20,490 nucleotides of DNA from Comamonas_F sp047606565 (lineage in GTDB: Bacteria > Pseudomonadota > Gammaproteobacteria > Burkholderiales > Burkholderiaceae_C): the NCBI GenBank assembly GCA_047606565.1, contig JASGEH010000132.1, forward strand, positions 1 through 20,490. Reading direction: 5' to 3'. The translations under genes and the position numbers were made by a program. Of the stretch, positions 15,059 to 20,490 are shown piece by piece. The notes under the pieces are model-generated. The model worked only from the letters and a program-made list of their open reading frames with translations, ran no database searches and was not told the origin of the DNA. Position 1 is the first letter of the stretch. The number at the start of each line of letters is the position of its first letter.

Positions 15059-16458
15059 GGCGCCGAGGGCGCGTTGCGGTATTCGACGAAGGCGCGCGAG
15101 CGGATGTCGCGCACCCAATCGGCATAGGACTCGTCGGCCTTTTGCTCGCGCAGGATGGCGCGCACCGAGTCGCGCTGCTCGCGTTCGCTGACGGTGCCCT
15201 GGCGACGCTCGACAACCTGGATCAGGTGCACGCCGAAGCGCGAGACCAGCGGCTCGGAGATCTGGCCGGCGTCGAGCTGGTTCAGCGCCTGCTCGAATTC
15301 AGGCACGAACTGGCCCGGGTTGGCCCAGCCGAGATCGCCGCCCTGCGCGGCCGAGCCGTCCTCGGACTGCTGGCGCGCCAACGTGGCGAAGTCGGCGCGG
15401 CCGGCGAGGATGTCCTGCCGCATCTGGTCGAGCCGGGCGATGGCCTGGGCCTCGCTCAGGTTGGCGGCCGGGCGCAACAGGATGTGGCGCGCATGGGTCT
15501 GCGTGACCAGCACGCCGCCGGTGGGCGCCTGCGGCCGCTCCAGCACCTTCAGGATGTGGAAGCCCGCGCCCGAGCGCACCGGCCCGACCACGCCGCCGAT
15601 GGGCGTGGACCGGGTGCTGGTGATGAACAACTCGGGGTAGCGGTCGGCCGGACGCAGGCCCATGGCGCCGCCTTGCTCGCGGTCGACCGCGCTACCGTCG
15701 GAATTGGCCTTGGCCAGCGCGCCGAAATCGGCGCCGGGCTGGCGTGCCTGCTCGGCCAGTTGCTGGGCCTTGGCCTGCAGTTGCTCGACTTGCTGCGCCG
15801 AGGCGCCTTCGGGCACGGCCACCAGAATCTGCGCGAGGTTGACCGGGCCACTGGCCGCGCCGCCCTGGCCGTGCGCGGCCAGGTAGTCGTCGATATCGCG
15901 CTCGCTGATCTGGGCGCGGCCATTGCCAGCCTGCTCGCGCACGCGGCTGAGCGTGATCTGCTCGCGCAGCGTGGTGCGAAAGCCATTCCAGGTCATGCCG
16001 TCGGCCTCGACACGGCGGCGCAGCTGGGCCAGGTCGCCCAGGCCGTTCTGCCGCGCGATGTTGAGCGCGACCTGGTCGATCATGGTGTCGTTGACGTCCA
16101 CCCCCAGGTCCTTGGCCGCCTGCAGCTCGGCGCGGTCATTGATGAGCTGCTCGAGCACCTGCGGATACAGCTGCGCGGGCGGCGGCAGCTGCTGGCCCTG
16201 GGCCTGCTGGCGCACGCGGACGACCGCCTGTTCCAGCTGGTAGCGCGTGATGGGCTCGGAGTTGACGATGGCCACGATGTAGTCGGCCTCACGCGCGACG
16301 GCAGCCGCGGGCGCGGCGCTCAGGGACGGCAGCGAGAAGGCGTTGCCGGAGGAGCCCCCCAGCGACAAGCCTGAACGCAGGCCCTGGGCCTGGGCCGGCA
16401 CGGCCACACTCGACAGAAGACACGAAGCCAGGATGGCCAGGGAGAATTTTTTAGTCAT
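15055..16458 (-). CDS. surA: periplasmic chaperone and peptidyl-prolyl isomerase SurA
   Basis: Escorts outer-membrane beta-barrels through the periplasm to the BAM complex. 467 residues from ATG at 16456-16458. Signal peptide MTKKFSLAILASCLLSSVAVPAQA. The N-terminal chaperone domain (about 55-200) begins with DYIVAIVNSEPITRYQLEQ. Two parvulin-type domains follow, the first ending in VRSGAGFHILKVLE and the second with ARHILLRPA, SEDGSAAQGGDLGW and VSRFGVHLIQVVERR. The C-terminal helix (YADWVRDIRSRAFVEYRN) completes the chaperone module. The start overlaps the lptD stop by 8 nt, and the end overlaps ksgA by 4 nt, so the three genes form one translationally coupled operon. Confidence 0.96.
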   Translation of the reverse strand: MTKKFSLAILASCLLSSVAVPAQAQGLRSGLSLGGSSGNAFSLPSLSAAPAAAVAREADYIVAIVNSEPITRYQLEQAVVRVRQQAQGQQLPPPAQLYPQVLEQLINDRAELQAAKDLGVDVNDTMIDQVALNIARQNGLGDLAQLRRRVEADGMTWNGFRTTLREQITLSRVREQAGNGRAQISERDIDDYLAAHGQGGAASGPVNLAQILVAVPEGASAQQVEQLQAKAQQLAEQARQPGADFGALAKANSDGSAVDREQGGAMGLRPADRYPELFITSTRSTPIGGVVGPVRSGAGFHILKVLERPQAPTGGVLVTQTHARHILLRPAANLSEAQAIARLDQMRQDILAGRADFATLARQQSEDGSAAQGGDLGWANPGQFVPEFEQALNQLDAGQISEPLVSRFGVHLIQVVERRQGTVSEREQRDSVRAILREQKADESYADWVRDIRSRAFVEYRNAPSAP

Positions 16459-18847
16459 AGTTGCTGAAGCGGCTGGGCGCCACGAGGGTGTCGTCGCGCA
16501 GGGGCTCATAGCCGGAAACGTTGTCTGAGAAGGAAGTCTGGGCACCAGTTCCCAGGCTGGCGAAACCCGTGAACTCGAGCTGGAACAAAATGCGCTTGGT
16601 GGAGGTCGAGGTGCTGGTCTGGGTGCGCTGCACGCCCACCCGCGCAATGTAGCAGCAGCCGTCATACTCGAAGCCAACCAGGGCATTGACGAAGCGGTGA
16701 TCTTCCAGACTGTAGTTGATGCGGCCGACGCTGTGCAGCCGCCCGCCTCCCAGGCCTGCACCGGCCAGGGCGAAATCATCCGGCTTGCTCCGCCAGAGGT
16801 CGTCGAGCGGCCACTGCCAGCTCATGTTGACTTGCTCGGTGTCGGTGTTGCGATCGAGGGTGTAGGAAGCCGTCACGCGACGGTAGAGGCCCGGCGAGTA
16901 CGTGGTGCCCAGCGTGGTGCGCACCGAACGCTGATCCTCGTAGTTGTACTGGATGGTGGTGTCCGAGCTCCAGTGCGCGTTCCAGTTGATGCTGGCGCCG
17001 GCCAGCAGGTCGCTGAACTTGTCGGTGACCGGGCTCCCACTGGGCAAATAGACGTTCTGAGTGGCGAAGCGCAGGCGCTGCGCGATGGCGAATTTCATCA
17101 CCTCGCCGCCGCTGGCCGGGTCGATGAAGCGCGAGGTCGCCCCCAGCGTGAGCAGGTTGTTGTCGACCACGCGGTCGCTGCCCGAGTAGGGCGAGTCGGC
17201 GTAGATCGAGGCGAAGTTGAAGTCGTTGGCCGCGGTGTCGTAGACCGGCAGGAAGTTCTGGTTGCGGTAGGGTGTGTAGACGTAATAGGCGCGCGGCTCC
17301 AGCGTCTGGGTGTAGTCGCTGCCCCACACGTGGGTCTGGCGTTCGAAGACCAGGCCGCTGTCGAGACTGACCGTGGGCACCACCACGCTGGCGCTGCGGC
17401 GGCCGTCGGCCAGCGGCGTGTCGAAGTCGTAGGCCATGCCCTGCAGCTTGACACTGGGGATGAAGTAGGCACCGGGCGTACGCCAGGGGCGACTGATCTG
17501 GGCCTTGAGCACGGCGCGGTCGGCATTGGGCTGGTGGTTGAGGCCGCTGTTGTCCCAGAAGTGGCTGACGTCGCCGCTGAAATCGACGTCAAAGCCGCTG
17601 TGGTCCCAGTCGCGCTTGGTGTAGCGCATGGCCAGCTGGCTGCGGTCGTAGGGCGGCAGAATGACCGAATCGCTGTCCTGCAGGATCTGCCACTTGGTCA
17701 CGCGCAGCAGGCCCGAGTAGCCGCCGTCGCTCCAGTCGAGCTTGAAGTCCTTGGGCAGCAGGCGCTGGGTCCAGCCGTTTTCCTTGAAATCGGTGAAATC
17801 GCGCCAGTAGTTGTGGTCGCTGACCTCGTTGTAGTTGATGTGCAGGCCGATGCGCGAGGCCCCGGGCCAGTCGGTGCGGTACAGGGCGTTGTGCTTCCAG
17901 CGCAGGCCCCAGCGCTTTTCGTCGCGGATGCGGTCGTCGGGCAGCAGGTTGTAGCGGATCTGGCCGGTGTAGTCCTCGCCCAGGTAGCGGAACTGCGTGC
18001 GCCAGTCGATGCCGCGCTTGAGCATGAGCGTCGGCGCGATGGTGGCGTCGTACTGCGGCGCGATGTTCCAGTAGAAGGGCTGGCTGTAGGTGAAGCCGTT
18101 GGTGCTGTCGAGGCCGATGGTCGGCGGCAGCAGGCCGCTCTTGCGCTTGTCGCTCAGCGGAAAACTCATGGCCGGGGCCGCCAGCAGCGGCACGCCCTTG
18201 AACTTGAGCACCACGTCACGCGCGTAGCCGATGTCCTGATCCTGGTCGAAGTCGATGCGACGAGCCTTCAGGACCCAATCGGGCGACCAGCTCTTGCCCG
18301 GCTCGCGGGCGCAGGTGCTGAAGGTGGCGTCGTGCGCGACGGCCTGATGATCGTTGATGAAGTCGACCCGGCTGGCGTCGCCATTGCCGCCGTTGATGGC
18401 CAGGTGGTAGCGCGGCCGCTTGAAATAGCCGGCGTAGGTGTTGACGTTGATATCGAGCTCCGGCCCCTCGAAGGTGTTGCCATCGCGGTTGATGAGGACA
18501 TTGCCCTCGGCGTGCGCGCGCGCGGTGCGCGAGTCGTAGGTCAGGCGGTCGGCGCGGATCATGCCGGTGCCACGGCGCAGCTCGGCATGGCCCTCGAGGG
18601 TCATGGTGCCTTCGGTCTGGCCACTCAAGCGGTCGCCCGAGACGAACATCGGCAGCAGCGACTCGTCGAGCACCGGCTGCTCCTGCAGCTGCGTACTCGG
18701 GCGCAGCGACAGCGGCGTTGGCGCGGGATCGGGTTGAGTCACCAGCGCCTGGGCGTGGGCAGCGCCGGCGGGAACGGCCCAGGCGACCAGCACGGACAAC
18801 AGGCCGGGCGCCAGGCGGAAGCTTGGTTTGCGAGGGACAGGACGCAT
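16451..18847 (-). CDS. lptD: LPS-assembly protein LptD
   Basis: Outer-membrane barrel that, with LptE, inserts lipopolysaccharide into the outer leaflet. 798 residues from ATG at 18845-18847. The signal peptide is MRPVPRKPSFRLAP... ending AAHA before QALVTQ. A periplasmic OstA/beta-jellyroll region (about 60-200) has MFVSGDRLSGQTEGTMTLEG and AHAEGNVLINRDGNTFEGPE. The long barrel follows and ends near the C-terminus. The only cysteines are Cys179 and the pair Cys731-Cys732, matching E. coli Cys173, Cys724 and Cys725. The N-terminal partner (E. coli Cys31) is absent. No Shine-Dalgarno is obvious. It heads the lptD-surA-ksgA operon and is divergent from amgK. Confidence 0.96.
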   Translation of the reverse strand: MRPVPRKPSFRLAPGLLSVLVAWAVPAGAAHAQALVTQPDPAPTPLSLRPSTQLQEQPVLDESLLPMFVSGDRLSGQTEGTMTLEGHAELRRGTGMIRADRLTYDSRTARAHAEGNVLINRDGNTFEGPELDINVNTYAGYFKRPRYHLAINGGNGDASRVDFINDHQAVAHDATFSTCAREPGKSWSPDWVLKARRIDFDQDQDIGYARDVVLKFKGVPLLAAPAMSFPLSDKRKSGLLPPTIGLDSTNGFTYSQPFYWNIAPQYDATIAPTLMLKRGIDWRTQFRYLGEDYTGQIRYNLLPDDRIRDEKRWGLRWKHNALYRTDWPGASRIGLHINYNEVSDHNYWRDFTDFKENGWTQRLLPKDFKLDWSDGGYSGLLRVTKWQILQDSDSVILPPYDRSQLAMRYTKRDWDHSGFDVDFSGDVSHFWDNSGLNHQPNADRAVLKAQISRPWRTPGAYFIPSVKLQGMAYDFDTPLADGRRSASVVVPTVSLDSGLVFERQTHVWGSDYTQTLEPRAYYVYTPYRNQNFLPVYDTAANDFNFASIYADSPYSGSDRVVDNNLLTLGATSRFIDPASGGEVMKFAIAQRLRFATQNVYLPSGSPVTDKFSDLLAGASINWNAHWSSDTTIQYNYEDQRSVRTTLGTTYSPGLYRRVTASYTLDRNTDTEQVNMSWQWPLDDLWRSKPDDFALAGAGLGGGRLHSVGRINYSLEDHRFVNALVGFEYDGCCYIARVGVQRTQTSTSTSTKRILFQLEFTGFASLGTGAQTSFSDNVSGYEPLRDDTLVAPSRFSNYD

Positions 18848-19094
18848 GAATGAGGAAGTGCGGGTCACCAGCGAAGCGAGGACAACAGTGCTTCGCCAAG
18901 CAGCCACTGTGGCAGAAGAAAAACGGCTTGGCGCGGTGCACGCGGCCGGCCCATCCGCATGCGGAGCCACCAGCCGGCACGCCGGCAGTCCGCCGCCGAT
19001 TCGTACAATGGATTATCCATGACCGCATGACTGCGCCCCGGCCCGCCCCCCGGCCCGGCCGTCGATGTGCCACGCCACCGCCCAGAACGACTTC
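18848..19094. promoter_or_regulatory. divergent intergenic region between lptD and amgK
   Basis: The 247-bp gap must hold promoters for both genes. A TACAAT (19004-19009) could be the amgK -10, but no good -35 lies 17 bp upstream. An odd palindrome ATGGAT-T-ATCCAT (19008-19020) overlaps it, and CCGCATGCGG (around 18956-18965) is another short palindrome. No sigma-E-type promoter for lptD could be recognised. Confidence 0.3.
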
Positions 19095-20213
19095 ATGTCT
19101 TTTCCCCCTATTTACTGGACCGATCCCGCGCGCCAGCTCGCCTTCCACACCTGGCTGCAGGCCATCGCGCCCCGCCACGGACTGCGCCCCGAAACCGTCC
19201 GACTGGCCTCGGCCGACGCCAGCTTCCGGCGCTACCTGCGCGTGGATGCTGAAGCCCATGCGCCAGCCGGCAGCTTCATCATCATGGACGCCCCACCCGC
19301 GCTCGAAGACAGCGCCCCCTTCGCGCAGGTCGCCGGCCTGATGGCCGAGGCCGGCCTGAACGTGCCGCGCATCCTCGAGTGGGACCAGCCGAACGGCTTC
19401 CTGCTGCTCGACGACCTGGGCGGGCAGACCCTGCTCGAACGCATCGCCGAGCAAAACGGCCAGGCGCCCGGCCTGGCGCCGCTGGCCGCGCCCTCGGCCG
19501 AGACCCACGGGCACCTGCTGCAGGCGCTCGACGCTCTGGTGGCCTGGCAGCGCGCCTCGCGGCCCGGTGTGCTGCCGGCCTATGACGCGGCGTTGCTGCG
19601 ACGCGAGCTGCAACTGTTCCCGGACTGGTACATCGCCCGCCACCGTGGGCTGACACTGGACGCCGCGCAGCAGGCCGTGCTCGACCAGAGCTTCGCGCGG
19701 ATCGTGCGCCACAACCTCGATGCGCCGGCGGTCTTCGTGCACCGCGACTTCATGCCGCGCAACCTGATGGTGCCGCGCCAGCCCGGCCAGCCGCCGGGCG
19801 TGCTCGACTTCCAGGACGCGGTCTACGGCCCCGTCACCTACGACATCGCCAGCCTGATGCGCGACGCCTTCCTGAGCTGGGACGAGGAAGTGGTGATCGA
19901 CCTCACCATCCGCTACTGGGAAAAAGCGCGCCAGGCCGGCCTGCTCGACCACCAGGGCTGGGCCAGCGACTTCGGCGCCTTCTACCGCAGCGTCGAATGG
20001 ATGGGCCTGCAGCGCCACCTGAAAGTCGCCGGCATCTTCGCGCGCCTGACGCTGCGCGACGGCAAGCCCAAGTACCTGGCCGACACCCCGCGCTTCCTGG
20101 GCTACATCCGCCACACCGCCAGCCGCTACATCGAGCTCAAGCCGCTGCTGCGCCTGATCGACCAGATCGAGGGCACGGCGCTGACGGAGGCGGTTTCGTT
20201 CGGGCGGCTCTGA
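19095..20213 (+). CDS. amgK: N-acetylmuramate/N-acetylglucosamine 1-kinase AmgK
   Basis: Phosphorylates the anomeric hydroxyl of MurNAc/GlcNAc, so that MurU can make UDP-MurNAc without de novo synthesis. 372 residues from ATG 19095 (an ATG at 19065 adds 10 residues). Aminoglycoside-phosphotransferase fold: SADASFRRYLRV for the nucleotide loop, IIMDAPP, then FLLLDDLGGQTLL. The Brenner motif is VHRDFMPRNLM (His216, Asp218, Asn223) and the metal-binding Asp238 is in LDFQDAVYGPVTYDIASL. The family and the divergent placement next to lptD match Pseudomonas amgK, where murU follows directly. Here murU is not downstream; a repeat element and ssb follow instead. Together with the AmpG-like gene it indicates peptidoglycan recycling. 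Confidence 0.85.
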   Translation: MSFPPIYWTDPARQLAFHTWLQAIAPRHGLRPETVRLASADASFRRYLRVDAEAHAPAGSFIIMDAPPALEDSAPFAQVAGLMAEAGLNVPRILEWDQPNGFLLLDDLGGQTLLERIAEQNGQAPGLAPLAAPSAETHGHLLQALDALVAWQRASRPGVLPAYDAALLRRELQLFPDWYIARHRGLTLDAAQQAVLDQSFARIVRHNLDAPAVFVHRDFMPRNLMVPRQPGQPPGVLDFQDAVYGPVTYDIASLMRDAFLSWDEEVVIDLTIRYWEKARQAGLLDHQGWASDFGAFYRSVEWMGLQRHLKVAGIFARLTLRDGKPKYLADTPRFLGYIRHTASRYIELKPLLRLIDQIEGTALTEAVSFGRL

Positions 20214-20274
20214 GAACCTGTTCACGATGAACTTCTCATGGGGCGAGCATGAAAAGATCGTGAACAGGTTCTGA
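20214..20274. mobile_element. 60-bp MITE-like inverted repeat at the amgK stop codon
   Basis: GAACCTGTTCACGAT (20214-20228) and ATCGTGAACAGGTTC (20257-20271) are perfect terminal inverted repeats. The inside (CTT-TCATG / CATGA-AAG around GGGCGAG) pairs further, giving a long cruciform. TGA flanks both sides (20211-20213, which is the amgK stop, and 20272-20274), as for a 3-bp target duplication of the TNA type used by some IS5-family elements. It is non-coding. Element identity and mobility are inferred, and it could instead be a transcription terminator-like hairpin. Confidence 0.5.
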
Positions 20275-20323
20275 GACAGCGGGCCAGCGCGGCCCGCGTA
20301 AATAAAGGCAAAACCCGCCCAAA

Positions 20324-20357
20324 GCAAAGCCCGCCGTCTCGCGAGGGCGGGCTTTGC
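20324..20357. terminator. terminator between amgK and ssb
   Basis: GCAAAGCCCGCC (20324-20335) and GGCGGGCTTTGC (20346-20357) form a 12-bp perfect stem around a 10-nt loop. On the minus strand it is followed by TTTGGGCGGGTTTTGCC. T-runs lie within or just beyond the stem in both directions, so it probably ends both converging genes. Confidence 0.7.
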
Positions 20358-20381
20358 CTGTGCGATCCGGCAGGGCCTGGA

Positions 20382-20490
20382 TCAGAACGGGATGTCGTCG
20401 TCCATGTCGTCGAAGCCGCTGGCCGGCTGCTGCGGCGCGCGCGGGGCGGCGGCCGGTGCGGCAGTGGGGGCCGGAGCCGGACGCGGCGCG
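20382..20490 (-). CDS. ssb: single-stranded DNA-binding protein, C-terminal end only
   Basis: Only the last 35 residues are in the window. An Ala/Pro-rich linker (APRPAPAPTAAPAAAPRAP) runs into QQPASGFDDMDDDIPF and a TGA at 20382-20384. The acidic tip ending Asp-Asp-Asp-Ile-Pro-Phe is the conserved SSB partner-binding tail used to recruit replication and repair proteins. The OB-fold DNA-binding domain lies beyond the right edge. It converges on amgK. Confidence 0.92.
   Translation of the reverse strand, partial: APRPAPAPTAAPAAAPRAPQQPASGFDDMDDDIPF

Noticed and set aside
16697..18853. 718-codon plus-strand frame opposite lptD
   Set aside because: Shadow of lptD, which has clear family motifs and a signal peptide on the other strand.
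18216..20327. Long minus-strand frame spanning amgK and part of lptD
   Set aside because: Crosses a divergent promoter region and two well-supported genes; composition is shadow-like.
1..20490. CRISPR arrays, tRNA/rRNA genes, complete insertion sequences or prophage genes
   Set aside because: None were seen by reading; there are no regularly spaced repeats, no transposase and no tRNA-like cloverleaf.

Overview
The window is high-GC bacterial chromosome with strongly GC-biased third codon positions. The gene content is Gram-negative: LptD and SurA, a sulfate ABC system with a periplasmic binding protein, AmpG, and a MaeB-type malic enzyme fused to a phosphotransacetylase-like domain. The sequences read like those of Burkholderiales, most likely Alcaligenaceae (the Bordetella/Achromobacter neighbourhood). 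That placement is recognition from memory, not a database result. Apart from one small repeat and the secreted RNase/barstar pair, the content is core metabolic and envelope genes.

Layout. Positions 1-6782 are all on the minus strand. At the left edge is a truncated lipoprotein-like alpha/beta hydrolase, followed by leuA (2-isopropylmalate synthase, type 2). leuA has a long upstream region holding a good sigma-70 promoter, a Leu-rich 57-codon ORF with two rare CTA codons, and an intrinsic terminator. Next comes the sulfate uptake operon, transcribed sbp-cysT-cysW-cysA. From 7014 to 14129 everything reads plus: an AmpG-like muropeptide permease, an OmpR-family response regulator with its histidine kinase, maeB, then a secreted RNase Sa/barnase-family ribonuclease overlapping its barstar-type inhibitor. 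A bidirectional terminator at 14169-14199 separates these from the minus-strand cluster lptD-surA-ksgA, whose genes overlap by 8 and 4 nt. Divergent from lptD is amgK (plus). A 60-bp MITE-like inverted-repeat element sits exactly at the amgK stop codon, followed by a terminator and the 3' end of ssb (minus).

How the genes work together. The cys genes import sulfate. leuA commits carbon to leucine, probably under attenuation by leucyl-tRNA supply. AmpG brings in anhydro-muropeptides, and AmgK phosphorylates free MurNAc/GlcNAc in the anomeric recycling route, so two peptidoglycan-recycling steps are present, although murU is not next to amgK. LptD and SurA build the outer membrane, and KsgA matures 16S rRNA.

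The points most worth a second look are the candidate leuA attenuation leader (nearly leaderless small ORF plus terminator), the clearly coding-like -1 frame that continues past the barstar stop codon, and the MITE-like element at the amgK stop. No wholly new system is evident.
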